Of a DNA stretch of 64,000 nt, positions 57,601 through 59,113 are shown piece by piece. The notes under the pieces were generated by a model. It saw only the letters and a list, made by a program, of their open reading frames with translations. It had not been told where the DNA came from and made no database searches. The DNA is taken from contig NC_088305.1 of the NCBI RefSeq assembly GCF_032854445.1, positions 1,619,001 to 1,683,000 on the forward strand, written 5' to 3'. Within the stretch, counting starts at the first letter, position 1, and every line of letters begins with the position of its first letter. Both the position numbers and the translations under genes were made by a program. The DNA comes from Liolophura sinensis. Taxonomy: Eukaryota > Mollusca > Polyplacophora > Chitonida > Chitonidae.

Positions 57601-59113
57601 GTACAAGCAGGAGCTACTGCCCAAATCATCACAATCATGTTTATACCATGTACATGTAGACTATGTATCAGGGTACAAGCAGGAGCTACTGCCCAAATCA
57701 TCACAATCATGTTTATACCATGTACATGTAGACAATGTATCAGGCTACAAGCAGGAGCTACTGCCCAAATATTCACAATCAGGTTTATACCAAGTACATG
57801 TAGACTATGTATCAGGGTACAAGCAGGAGCTACTGTCCAAATAATCACAATCAGGTTTATACCATGTACATGTAGACTATGTATCAGGCTACAAGCAGGA
57901 GCTACTGCCCAAATATTCACAATCAGGTTTATACCAAGTACATGTAGACTATGTATCAGGGTACAAGCAGGAGCTACTGTCCAAATAATCACAATCATCT
58001 TTATACCATGTACATGTAGACAATGTATCAGGCTACAAGCAGGAGCTACTGCCCAAATATTCACAATCAGGTTTATACCAAGTACATGTAGACTATGTAT
58101 CAGGGTACAAGCAGGAGCTACTGTCCAAATAATCACAATCATCTTTATACCATGTACATGTAGACAATGTATCAGGCTACAAGCAGGAGCTACTGCCCAA
58201 ACATTCACAATCAGGTTTATACCATGTACATGTAGACTGTGTATCAGGGTACAAGCAGGAGCTACTGCCCAAATCATCACAAACACCCAGCCACGCATGA
58301 GGATAAATTTATATGCATGTCTATAAAACTTATCTTACTTTCTATTACACCTCATTATGCAGCAAAGTTCCCCCACAGGGTAACAGTATTCATTACAGCA
58401 GCCAGAATATTTCAAGCAGAATAAGGCTGATGTGTGTGATATCGTTAGCGTAAACAGACTTGGCTGACACCATATACAAAATTGTCCTACATGTCTGGCG
58501 ATGAACAGTTTACAACCACAGCTTAGGCCATCCTTAAAAAATTCTTTTGGCAACACAACCCTATCAGAAAAAGATAGTCTGCCAGAAAAATAAAAGAGAG
58601 TGTTCAACCCTTTTTGGAGCCATTTTATTATAGCAGAGTGTCCAGATTAGATTTTTTCCTATCTCTCCCATGTTAAAAGTGCTGAAAACAAGGTGTCCAA
58701 TACATGTACATGTACCAGTTTTCTATTTCACTTCTATATATTTCTACTTTCTATTTGGTTGGACGAGTAGCTGGCTAACCCTATGATTCTAGCTAAGGTA
58801 AAATTTTAGACATAGCAGTAGAGGTTTTAAAGAAATTAATAAAAGAGAGTAAAATGACAAAAAGAAATTTCATCCAAAACCTGGTAAAGACTTTAAGAGT
58901 AGGGCTCATTTTTGGCGGGTCAGTTCGGTTACCTCCAACAAACAAATTCATAAGTTCTGAGCCCCAGGGTTCCTGACAATTAGGCACAGGAGGTGATAAA
59001 TAACAGAGCTACATGTAAATCGGTTATATGCTGATGTTTCTGTGTGAGTTAAGTACCTTTGTTTTCACTTCTGATACTTTCCTCACGTGACCAAAGAGTG
59101 TGCTGATGATTCT
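555..59113 (-). CDS. ADAM-family membrane pseudoprotease gene, 24 exons, both ends incomplete
   Basis: Twenty-four exons with GT-AG borders join in unbroken phase to 792 complete codons. Domain order: prodomain (about 1-219), reprolysin-like domain (about 228-425), disintegrin (430-515), ADAM cysteine-rich (516-675), EGF-like (676-703), Thr/Pro stalk (704-765), transmembrane helix (about 768-790). ADAMs are type I membrane proteins that shed ectodomains or, if inactive, act as adhesion receptors. The zinc site HMIGHNLGLKHD (362-373) keeps its three His but has Met363 for the catalytic Glu, so proteolysis is unlikely. The disintegrin loop has no RGD. The cysteine-rich to EGF part (VEDGTRCGEGSLCLDRTC, ECSQHGIC) recalls the inactive ADAM11/22/23 group, while the nearly intact zinc motif recalls ADAM9/12/19, so I give no symbol. 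Signal peptide and cytoplasmic tail are not found. Family assignment is near certain; orthology is inference. Confidence 0.93.
708..1006 (-). mobile_element. SINE family B, copy 1 (diverged)
   Basis: Shares with 30466-30728 and 35306-35646 the ordered blocks: tail near AAGTTTTCAGTCACATGAC, a middle with GAAGACACCA and CACATTACACTGGCACC, then a tRNA-like head with a B-box-like segment near 940-965. The head is on the right, so it is inserted in minus orientation. Confidence 0.7.
1009..1018 (-). promoter_or_regulatory. Possible alternative poly(A) signal
   Basis: Two overlapping AATAAA hexamers on the minus strand, about 90 bases past the stop at 1107-1109 that ends the read-through frame of the stalk exon. 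Position fits a cleavage signal for a shortened transcript, but AATAAA is common in AT-rich DNA. Confidence 0.35.
1157..1372. repeat. Minisatellite, about 30-bp unit, 7 copies
   Basis: Unit near GTGTGTGAACAAGGTTTTGC plus CGTATCAG, with 28-30 bp period. On the minus strand it stays in the frame read through from ADAM exon 23 and encodes a ten-residue motif near SHTPDTAKPC. Confidence 0.88.
1466..1694 (-). CDS. ADAM exon 23: EGF-like module and Thr/Pro stalk
   Basis: Acceptor TGTATTCAG, donor AAAG/GTGTGG. Residues 684-759: ICTRGGTCFCYPGWSGFACD completes an EGF-like module (C-x5-C-x5-C-x-C-x8-C with GWSG), then a Thr/Pro/Ser stalk (EPPMTKAPPTTATTTTPVPV) likely to be O-glycosylated. The donor is weak, and the frame stays open for about 119 codons beyond it to a stop at 1107 (see findings). 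Confidence 0.95.
1893..3043. repeat. Minisatellite, 57-bp unit, about 20 copies
   Basis: Unit begins GGTTTGTTCTGTTTTCTAGC and ends CATCAGAGACAGATGATTTA. Occasional 58-bp units carry an extra A. Copies are nearly identical, differing mainly at CATATC versus CACATC. Fills most of intron 1695-3173. The 19-residue minus-strand reading (MLENRTNLKSS...) is a by-product of the 57-bp period. Confidence 0.97.
3174..3345 (-). CDS. ADAM exon 22: hypervariable/cysteine-rich end and first EGF cysteine
   Basis: Acceptor TCTCGTCACCAG, donor GGG/GTAAGA. Residues 626-683 include MVEDGTRCGEGSLCLDRTC and SLGLECSQHG. V-x-DGTxCGxxxxCLxxxC closes the ADAM cysteine-rich domain. Its acceptor is only 24 bp from the edge of the 21-bp array at 3370-4758, whose open frame is continuous with this exon's frame. 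Confidence 0.96.
3370..4758. repeat. Minisatellite, 21-bp unit, about 66 copies
   Basis: Unit AAGGTGTTATCTGCAGGCAG plus C. Variation is almost confined to two sites: AAGG/ATGG/ACGG, and TATC/TATT (rarely TCTAC). A few units have an extra A. It is open in several frames, which yields false repeat proteins up to about 545 residues. Ends 24 bp from the acceptor of ADAM exon 22. Confidence 0.98.
4769..5296. repeat. Minisatellite, 33-bp unit, about 16 copies
   Basis: Unit near AACCAGAGACATTATACTGG followed by TAATCCAGGGAG. It directly follows the 21-bp array in the same intron with about 10 bp between them. Confidence 0.96.
5644..5760 (-). CDS. ADAM exon 21: cysteine-rich domain
   Basis: Acceptor GTCTTGCCCAG, donor GCAA/GTGAGT. 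Residues 587-625 include ENSQCGLLHCDGGDKVPLYG and end VEYEC. CGxLxC followed by a Gly-Gly and a proline is the usual ADAM pattern at this point. Confidence 0.94.
5935..6106 (-). mobile_element. tRNA-related sequence, probable SINE head
   Basis: On the minus strand an A-box-like segment TCTCAGTTGGTAGAGTGC (about 6080-6100) is followed about 110 bases later by a B-box-like GGTTCAAACCCCAGCAGG (about 5945-5965). The distance is too long for a functional tRNA, so a tRNA-derived repeat or a fusion of two is more likely. Lies in the intron 5761-6578. Confidence 0.5.
6579..6690 (-). CDS. ADAM exon 20: cysteine-rich domain
   Basis: Acceptor CCACTTCCAG, donor CTGA/GTAAGT. Residues 550-587 include CFERFNPTGNFNGHCGRDES then HYIKCTPE, the C-[YF]-E-x-x-N-x-x-G-x-x-x-G-x-C-G motif of the ADAM cysteine-rich region. 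Confidence 0.95.
6748..7182. repeat. Minisatellite, 48-bp unit, 9 copies
   Basis: Unit CCTAAATACCTACCATTCAA, GCACACATTTATCACACTGT, then GACATGAA. Two alternating variants (TGTGAAATGAG, TTTGACATGAA). Takes up most of the intron between ADAM exons 20 and 19 (6691-7284). Confidence 0.96.
7285..7399 (-). CDS. ADAM exon 19: disintegrin to cysteine-rich boundary
   Basis: Acceptor CTTCCACAG, donor AGG/GTAGGT. Residues 512-549 include CPSNNFIQDGHPCANNTGYC, FGGICPT and QCQAIWGE. These match the ADAM pattern CPxNxxxxDGxxC, GYCxxGxCP, QCxxxWG. NNT is a possible glycosylation site. Confidence 0.97.
7784..7864 (-). CDS. ADAM exon 18: disintegrin loop
   Basis: Acceptor GTTGTTGCAG, donor GAG/GTGAGT, 27 codons (485-511). 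The loop is VCRDKTTECDVPEFCTG. The CRxxxxxCDxxExCxG frame is intact, but the loop has no RGD, so integrin binding, if any, would not use RGD. The ECD tripeptide is the common ADAM form. Confidence 0.97.
7865..9357. other. Intron between ADAM exons 18 and 17
   Basis: Holds dispersed repeat C (8055-8245) and an AT-rich stretch near 8878-8930 (ATATATATATATAATAAAG). Otherwise unique sequence with no array, unusual among the introns here. Confidence 0.6.
8055..8245. repeat. Dispersed repeat C, copy 1
   Basis: Shares with 53825-54030 the ordered blocks AATTTATGCACATTT, GATTTTGGAGAC (GATTCTGGAGAC), TTTATCAGTC, CACAGAATAAT, AATATGCTTGAA and AAAGGTTGAAGA. Same orientation, about 75-80% alike by eye. 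No coding potential; family unknown. Confidence 0.65.
9358..9453 (-). CDS. ADAM exon 17: disintegrin domain
   Basis: Acceptor CCAAATCAG, donor ACT/GTAAGT, 32 codons. CALLDPCCDPRTCLLKSWAT then CRSGPCCNNCT (454-484) gives the CC-x-x-x-T-C-x-L and G-x-CC-x-x-C cysteine pattern of the domain. Confidence 0.97.
9839..10157. repeat. Minisatellite, 45-bp unit, 7 copies
   Basis: Unit GTCACAAGCTTAAATTCAGC, CATCCAGAATAAGGCACAGC, CTGAA. The later copies carry AATC for AAGC. It ends about 60 bp from the donor of ADAM exon 16. Confidence 0.96.
10216..10287 (-). CDS. ADAM exon 16: start of disintegrin domain
   Basis: Acceptor TTTTTACAG, donor GAG/GTAAGT, 24 codons. QQCGNKFVERGEECDCGSRE (433-452) is the opening CGN-x-x-V-E-x-G-E-E-C-D-C-G motif of disintegrin domains. 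Confidence 0.97.
10454..12529. repeat. Minisatellite, 84-bp unit, about 25 copies
   Basis: Unit runs GACAAATGTTAGTTCATTTC, TTGGCATACACAAGGGGTAA, TTCTACGATATCTCGCTTTT, GTGCCTTACAACTATCCTGA, CGGA. Substates GACGGA/GAAGGA, TACGAT/CATGAT and TAGTTC/TATTTC mix along the array; one unit near 11380 is deleted. Nearly fills intron 10288-12698. Confidence 0.97.
12699..12804 (-). CDS. ADAM exon 15: end of metalloprotease domain
   Basis: Acceptor TATTAACAG, donor GAG/GTGGGT. Residues 393-428 include FRGFHSRRFSSCSVKDLEI and GLASCLVKKNE. The FSxCS motif and the following C-L end the reprolysin fold in ADAMs. Confidence 0.95.
13137..13527. repeat. Minisatellite, 67-bp unit, about 6 copies
   Basis: Unit AAATGATGGGTGGTATAACC, AGGCACCAAACACTGTATTT, CACCTATTTGTAAAGTTTGA, TATGTAC. 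Copies are almost identical, which suggests recent expansion. One of the few units not a multiple of three. Confidence 0.96.
13752..13952 (-). mobile_element. SINE family A, 5'-truncated
   Basis: Contains the tail TTTATTTATTTATTCGACTG, AGAATATTTCACTTATATGA, GTGGGAGGAAACCGGGCA and GCCAGCATGAGCTGGACTTG. The tRNA-like head present in 21088-21354 is missing. Confidence 0.85.
14285..14336 (-). CDS. ADAM exon 14: Met-turn segment
   Basis: Acceptor GCTGTTACAG, donor CTT/GTAAGT. Sixteen whole codons encode ECECLDQFGCIMSYKI (377-392). CIM is the Met-turn that lies under the zinc site in metzincins, with the cysteine pair usual in ADAMs. Phase links it to KHDEDG before and FQFRGFHS after. Confidence 0.93.
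14817..16136. repeat. Minisatellite, 59/60-bp unit, about 22 copies
   Basis: Unit TAAGGAGGCATCGTCCAGGA, TGTGCCCAAAGGAAACCACT, GGCAGGTACAGCCATTATG. The first part has 60-bp units (AAAAGGAAGCC), the later part 59-bp units (AAAGGAAACC). A block of several units around 15056-15240 recurs around 15330-15500. Confidence 0.96.
16919..17331. repeat. Minisatellite, 21-bp unit, about 20 copies
   Basis: Unit GTAACACAAACAGGTGCACA plus A, with variants carrying TCATGT or TATTGT in place of ACAGGT. The variants recur every three to four units, giving a loose higher-order pattern. Confidence 0.95.
17332..18434. other. Unique part of the intron between ADAM exons 14 and 13
   Basis: AT-rich sequence with no tandem array, SINE or exon I can support. 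The preceding 16137-16918 is likewise unique. Confidence 0.55.
18435..18522 (-). CDS. ADAM exon 13: zinc-motif exon with catalytic Glu replaced by Met
   Basis: Acceptor CTTGTAG, donor ACG/GTGAGT. Residues 347-375; the motif is HMIGHNLGLKHD (362-373). Active ADAMs have HExxHNxGxxHD, where Glu activates the water. Here the codon at 18472-18474 (minus) is ATG. GAG or GAA to ATG needs two or more base changes, so a single read error is unlikely. The three zinc-ligand His and the Gly are intact, so zinc might still bind. Confidence 0.96.
18645..18735 (-). mobile_element. SINE family A, decayed fragment
   Basis: Recognisable only by the order ATACCATACTTAAGAATTTT, TCATTCATACGATGGCAGCC. The rest has diverged beyond recognition. 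Confidence 0.5.
18975..19112 (-). mobile_element. SINE family A, fragment
   Basis: GGTGGCCAGCATTATGGTGA, AGCAGAGCCTCACAACCATC and GATGAAGCCAGCC follow the family A order. Head and most of the tail are absent. Confidence 0.7.
19349..19430 (-). CDS. ADAM exon 12: metalloprotease domain
   Basis: Acceptor TTCCTCAG, donor AAG/GTATGT. Residues 319-346 include FEENSIGLAIPDSICTDRAI and end GINK, matching the conserved G-x-x-x-G-L-A then C-x-x-x-x-x-x-G-I stretch just before the zinc motif. A SINE inserts about 20 bp upstream of the acceptor. Confidence 0.93.
19448..19612 (-). mobile_element. SINE family A, truncated
   Basis: TTTATTTATTTATTTGACTG, CATACTCAAGAATACTTCAC and GTGGCCAGCATTATGGTGGG. It sits about 20 bp upstream (minus sense) of the acceptor of ADAM exon 12 at 19430, close to where the branch point should be. 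Confidence 0.82.
20019..20185 (-). CDS. ADAM exon 11: metalloprotease core
   Basis: Acceptor TATGGCAG, donor AC/GTAAAT. Residues 264-318 include YYKEMKMRVALVYAELWN and end NVDHDVAQFI. This is the reprolysin pattern N-I-R-V-x-L-V-x-x-E-x-W followed by HDxAQLI. It is the largest exon of the catalytic domain. Confidence 0.95.
20768..20839 (-). CDS. ADAM exon 10: metalloprotease domain helix
   Basis: Acceptor ATTTGCAG, donor TTG/GTAAGT, exactly 24 codons. NLTHAEVVAYAIQTANIVDL (residues 244-263) corresponds to the helix before FYxxxNIRVxLV in ADAMs. NLT is a possible glycosylation site. Confidence 0.92.
21088..21354 (-). mobile_element. SINE family A, full length with tRNA-like head
   Basis: About 267 bp. 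On the minus strand it starts with a tRNA-like head (A box TGGCTCAGGCGC, B box GAGTTCAAGTCC), then the conserved body, and ends CACCAATCAAATAAATAAAT. Type copy for the family in this window. Confidence 0.92.
21904..21972 (-). CDS. ADAM exon 9: first strand of the metalloprotease domain
   Basis: Acceptor TCTCTTACAG, donor CTGTG/GTGGGT. Residues 217-239 read MTRDLTNADPTFIHLALVF then DTSV. FIHLALVFD matches the strand that opens reprolysin domains (K-x-x-E-L-x-L-V-x-D). The frame stays open for about 75 codons past the chosen donor, so the 3' border is the least certain part; the family's usual exon break after this strand supports it. Confidence 0.84.
22069..23119. repeat. Minisatellite, 58-60-bp unit, about 18 copies
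   Basis: Two unit types alternate: type 1 AACACTTTAATGAGGAGTAT / TTTGCACAGTAGATTGATCA, type 2 AACTTTACTGATGTGTATTT / TGCACAGCGGATTGATCA; both end ATATGTTCTTTGTGTATTTT. Lies between ADAM exons 9 and 8. Confidence 0.95.
23322..23407 (-). CDS. ADAM exon 8: basic prodomain/catalytic junction
   Basis: Acceptor CTTTCCAG, donor AGG/GTAGGT. Residues 188-216 include WQPFKELHKREYVRRLKYL and end KAQR. The stretch is rich in Arg/Lys, and with the next exon gives RMTR, a minimal RxxR proprotein-convertase site. Whether it is cut is unknown. Confidence 0.9.
23520..23790. repeat. Old, decayed tandem repeat, roughly 75-80-bp unit, 3-4 copies
   Basis: Blocks such as GCTGCCATAAAGGCCCTGTC, TTACCATAAAGGCCTTTTCC and GGCTGCCATATGAACCCTTT recur with AAAG/GTTCTTGA spacers. 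Much more diverged than the neighbouring 44-bp array. Confidence 0.45.
23918..24226 (-). repeat. 44-bp tandem repeat carrying the splice donor of exon 7, 7 copies
   Basis: Plus-strand unit AATAATCAGAAATGAGACGG, GTCAACTTACCACAGGTTTC, ACTT. Read on the minus strand each unit holds GAAACCTGTG/GTAAGTTGAC, the end of ADAM exon 7 and its donor. The copy at about 24202-24222 is the true exon border; six more lie downstream in the intron. Confidence 0.95.
24210..24264 (-). CDS. ADAM exon 7: prodomain with cysteine-switch candidate
   Basis: Acceptor CACGCAG, donor CTGTG/GTAAGT. Residues 170-187 read VKHPHVLYKATVSESETC, and a split Gly gives ETCGNG. HPHVLYK is conserved in ADAMs; Cys187 sits where the latency cysteine lies in active members. 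The donor region is repeated seven times downstream (23918-24226). Confidence 0.93.
24396..24580 (+). mobile_element. SINE family A, 5'-truncated, plus orientation
   Basis: Reads CATGCTGGCTTCCTCTCCAG, TTTCCTCCCACCACAATACT and ends AATCAAATAAATAAATAAAT. It abuts a fragment in the opposite orientation (24582-24648). Confidence 0.8.
24582..24648 (-). mobile_element. SINE family A, short inverted fragment
   Basis: GATATTTCACTTAGACAATG and GGTGGAGGCAACCAGAG match the family A middle in minus orientation, tail-to-tail with 24396-24580. Confidence 0.5.
24778..24995. repeat. Minisatellite, 42-bp unit, 5 copies
   Basis: Unit GTCATCAAGGTCTGACAAAC, AGCCAGAACAGGGCTATATA, TG. Units alternate between GGGCTATATATG and GGGCAACATATG. 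Confidence 0.92.
24996..27653. other. Long unique stretch of the intron between ADAM exons 7 and 6
   Basis: No array. A partial 40-bp duplication at 25257-25340 (GTCCTTCTGATGGCC). A CpG-richer patch at 26105-26285 (see findings). A 160-codon plus-strand frame at 25830-26312 has no recognisable domain and is not called. Confidence 0.55.
27654..28208. mobile_element. Foldback-like element with diverged inverted ends
   Basis: The left end runs AGTGCACTTTTAG, then CTTCCACACAAACCTCG, GTGCAATTTAATCATGGA. The minus strand of the right end runs AGTGCACTTACAG, then CTACCTTTCAGATAAACCTC, GTGCAAATTT/TTGCACCTTTGTCATGGA. The same ordered blocks in inverted orientation suggest a MITE-like element with long imperfect terminal repeats. 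Related blocks occur at 30335-30410 and 38915-39030. No transposase is visible. Confidence 0.45.
28193..28492 (-). other. Unassigned open frame, about 99 codons
   Basis: Open frame with six cysteines (CSPSFLEMLWQCYSKEHN and GQGNCENIQVPPALVHLQ), ending in TAA inside the right end of the foldback-like element. No family recognised. It lies 660 bp downstream of the other unassigned frame on the same strand. Confidence 0.18.
29155..29463 (-). other. Unassigned open frame, about 100 codons, CpG-rich
   Basis: Open from 29463 to a stop at 29155 with the first ATG about 11 codons in. Contains RYWQLDLKRAMNTVGLTVSR and a basic RRKRDFDTIV segment. It has many CpGs compared with the surrounding intron. 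An acceptor-like CTCGGCAG lies just upstream. The RYWQLDL stretch loosely recalls the W-x-V-D-L strand of F5/8-type lectin folds, but the rest does not support this. It could be an exon of a nested gene, a relic, or chance. Confidence 0.25.
30466..30728 (-). mobile_element. SINE family B, copy 2
   Basis: Same block order as copy 1: TTTTCAGTCATGTG, GAAGACACCAGGCATGA, CACATTATACTGACAC, then a tRNA-like head. On the minus strand the head reads TTGGCTTAATGGTT (A-box region) and GTTCAAATCC (B box). It ends about 50 bp before ADAM exon 6 at 30781. Confidence 0.78.
30781..30844 (-). CDS. ADAM exon 6: prodomain GIIQLHNETYIIQPL segment
   Basis: Acceptor CCTTGGCAG, donor GGG/GTGAGT. Residues 148-169 read GIIQLHNETYIIQPLLGG and continue the STCNGIR motif in phase. 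The Y-x-I-x-P-L core is typical of ADAM prodomains. NET is a possible N-glycosylation site. Confidence 0.94.
31540..31927. repeat. Minisatellite, 48-bp unit, 8 copies
   Basis: Unit GTGACAGTCACATGTGTATT, CCAATCTTTTCACAGGAATA, CAAGTACT. On the plus strand each unit has a splice-acceptor-like AATCTTTTCACAG. Open in several frames because the period is 48. Confidence 0.96.
31928..33401. other. Unique intron sequence between ADAM exons 6 and 5
   Basis: No array or SINE seen. Short open frames at 32857-33184 on both strands have no recognisable features. Confidence 0.55.
33402..33680. repeat. Minisatellite, 36-bp unit, about 8 copies
   Basis: Unit GGGTTCACAAATGAATACCC, TAATTCTTCTCATGTA. Some units carry an inserted CATGTA (ACGTACATGTGG), and one is shortened. 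Confidence 0.93.
33874..33965 (-). mobile_element. SINE family A, decayed fragment
   Basis: ATTTATTTATTTGAATTCTT, CACTCAAGAATTGTTCAGTA and CATGGCCACTAGTTTTATGG align loosely to the family A tail and middle. Confidence 0.5.
34212..34684. repeat. Minisatellite, 30-bp unit, about 16 copies
   Basis: Unit GAACTTGGAAAACTAACAGC, ACCTTCCAAT. States CTAACAGC / CTGACAGT / CAAACAGT mix along it. The plus-strand frame gives a ten-residue ELGKLTAPSN repeat inside a 285-codon frame; no sign that it is expressed. Confidence 0.96.
34886..34968 (-). CDS. ADAM exon 5: prodomain HCYYHG segment
   Basis: Acceptor CGTTTTAG, donor CAG/GTATGT. It encodes TVEHCYYHGTVKKDDWSAV then STCNGIR (residues 121-148). HCYYxG followed by STCxGLRG is diagnostic of ADAM prodomains (family knowledge); both cysteines are present. 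Confidence 0.95.
35168..35226. repeat. Short tandem repeat, 17-bp unit, 3 copies
   Basis: TAATGTGACATCATTAA repeated three times, then a diverged copy. Sits between ADAM exons 5 and 4. Confidence 0.9.
35306..35646 (-). mobile_element. SINE family B, copy 3 (most complete)
   Basis: About 340 bp: tail TTTTCAGTCATATGACGACG, a middle with GTGCCTCCTTGTAGCAGGAC, CATTATACTGATAC, and a tRNA-like head at the right end (minus strand GCACAGTTGGTAGAGTG and GGGTCAATCCTGG). A-box and B-box spacing suits a tRNA-derived element. Confidence 0.78.
35779..35845 (-). CDS. ADAM exon 4: prodomain
   Basis: Acceptor TATTTTCAG, donor CACAG/GTAAGG. One split base plus 22 codons encode ALLSSGIMIKHYIDHNQQ and VISQ (residues 99-120). 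It directly precedes the conserved HCYYHG exon, as in other ADAM prodomains. Confidence 0.9.
36739..36813. repeat. Short tandem repeat, 26-bp unit, 3 copies
   Basis: GGGGTGTTTACAACCTAGAG followed by GAAACT, three copies with one GATGTTAAC variant. Confidence 0.85.
37503..37713 (-). mobile_element. SINE family A, 5'-truncated
   Basis: TTTTACGCCGTACTCAAGAA, TATTTCACTTATACAGGAGC, AACCCACGACCATCAGCAGG and AGCCAGCAGGAGCTAGACTT follow the family order. The tRNA-like head is lost. Confidence 0.86.
38860..39030. mobile_element. Fragment related to the foldback-like element
   Basis: CTACCTTTCAAACAAATCTC, CAGATCAATAGAGTCTGG, GTGCAACTTAGTCATGGA and AAAATGCTCATTTATGG match in order the ends of 27654-28208. 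A similar short piece, in the opposite orientation, is at 30335-30410. Confidence 0.4.
40128..40362. repeat. Minisatellite, 24-bp unit, about 9-10 copies
   Basis: Left part ATCTGTACACTAATTTTACC ATCA; right part drifts to ATCAATTTGTACATCAATCTGTAC with 12-bp sub-periodicity. Confidence 0.93.
40989..43435. repeat. Minisatellite, 60-bp unit, about 41 copies
   Basis: Unit GGTCACAACAGTATAGAGAG, TAAGACCAGAGCAGCAATGA, CAGTGTGTCTGTTTGCAAAT. A 240-bp block of four distinguishable units at 42181-42420 recurs at 42421-42660. One unit near 41930 is 2 bp short, which shifts the frame. Long open frames on both strands are by-products. Confidence 0.98.
43612..44250. repeat. Minisatellite, 42-47-bp unit, about 14 copies
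   Basis: Unit TTGTTTGACCAGACACATTA, CTGATGCAGTATTATATAAT, GTAA. Length varies with TATTATA versus TATTATATA and one deleted unit at 44100-44125. Confidence 0.93.
45320..45350 (-). mobile_element. SINE family A tail fragment
   Basis: TTTATTTGACTGGTGTTTCG matches only the terminal 25-30 bases of the family. Confidence 0.35.
45803..46040. repeat. Minisatellite, about 34-bp unit, 7 copies
   Basis: Unit GGCTATCAATAATGTCACTG, TGTGATGACCCAAA with short indels in most copies. Confidence 0.92.
46107..46370 (+). mobile_element. SINE family A, full length, plus orientation
   Basis: Begins GGGGGCTCCATGGCTCAGTT (A-box region) and runs through AATTTCAAGTCCAGC (B box), GGATGGTCGTGGGTTTCCCC and TACGGCGTAAAACACCAATT to an AT-rich tail. 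Little diverged, so one of the youngest copies here. Confidence 0.92.
46371..51321. other. Long unique part of the intron between ADAM exons 4 and 3
   Basis: About 5 kb with only a SINE fragment (47184-47322) and homopolymer runs (for example poly-T near 50600). No array and no supportable exon. The most repeat-poor long stretch of the window. Confidence 0.55.
47184..47322 (+). mobile_element. SINE family A, internal fragment
   Basis: CAATGCAGTCGAGTGAGTTC, AAGTCCAGCTCATG and GGTCTGCCAGCAACCTGCAT match the head-to-middle part; the tail is missing. Confidence 0.72.
51322..51404 (-). CDS. ADAM exon 3: prodomain beta-strand segment
   Basis: Acceptor ATTTTGTAG, donor GA/GTAAGT. Residues 71-97 include VTFQLDINGVRYKLKLDLNE, the classical ADAM prodomain pattern (a strand, a short turn with NG, then a strand ending L-x-L-x-x-N). 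The intron downstream of it, 35846-51321, is the largest in the window. Confidence 0.92.
51531..52918. repeat. Minisatellite, 33/34-bp unit, about 41 copies, SINE-tail-like
   Basis: Unit GGTATTAGTGATTGGTGTAT, CATGCAGTATTCAA. It resembles the family A SINE tail GATTGGTGTTTTACGCCGTA / CTCAAGAATATT, and the right-hand end of the array grades into such a tail at 52898-52958. Fills most of intron 51405-53154. Confidence 0.95.
52898..52958 (-). mobile_element. SINE family A tail fragment joined to a minisatellite
   Basis: GTATTACGCCGTGTTCAAGG then ATATTTTACTTATGTAAC and CCAGTTTTATGG match the family A tail and continue from the last units of the 33/34-bp array at 51531-52918. Confidence 0.6.
53155..53309 (-). 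CDS. ADAM exon 2: prodomain
   Basis: Acceptor TTTCCCCACAG, donor CAT/GTGAGT. It encodes residues 19-70, including RDIQIVYPQQLRKNQ, the typical start of an ADAM prodomain where a hydrophobic strand is followed by a polar turn. Phase matches both neighbours. The reverse strand carries an open frame across the same bases, which is a shadow. Confidence 0.86.
53366..53594 (-). mobile_element. SINE family A with tRNA-like head
   Basis: GCATTTCACTTATACAACAG, GTGGCCAGCATTATGGTGGA, GGGCTTGAACTCACAGTGAC and the head ending ACCACGGAGGTCCCCAG. Lies about 60 bp upstream (minus sense) of ADAM exon 2. Confidence 0.85.
53825..54030. repeat. Dispersed repeat C, copy 2
   Basis: Partner of 8055-8245. It ends at AAAGGTTGAAGAATTACAGT, as copy 1 ends at AAAGGTTGAAGAGTTACAGT, so the shared border suggests a real element rather than chance. 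Confidence 0.65.
54189..58281. repeat. Minisatellite, 72-bp unit, about 57 copies
   Basis: Unit TTTATACCATGTACATGTAG, ACTGTGTATCAGGGTACAAG, CAGGAGCTACTGCCCAAATA, ATCACAATCATG. Several 70-bp units lack CA in the AATCACAATC part. States such as TGTGTATC/TATGTATC, AATAATC/AATATTC and CAGG/CATG/CATTTT recur in ordered groups. The largest array here; open for over 2.2 kb on both strands at once. Confidence 0.98.
59057..59113 (-). CDS. ADAM exon 1 of window: N-terminal prodomain
   Basis: Two split bases, 18 codons and one split base, ending at donor AAAG/GTACTT. The peptide NHQHTLWSREESIRSENK runs in phase into DHSVQQLFELY of the next exon. The acceptor is uncertain: the frame has a TGA just upstream, so the first usable AG is CTGAG at 59114. 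There is no signal peptide, so at least one more 5' exon must exist. The donor is weaker than the others in this gene. Confidence 0.5.

Noticed and set aside
54189-58281. CRISPR array (many regular repeats)
   Set aside because: Units are contiguous, with no unique spacers and no cas genes; eukaryotic minisatellite.
55792-58326. 844-codon plus-strand and 753-codon minus-strand repeat proteins
   Set aside because: Both arise from the 72-bp unit at once. No signal peptide, domain or codon bias; lies in an ADAM intron. Kept only as a finding to test.
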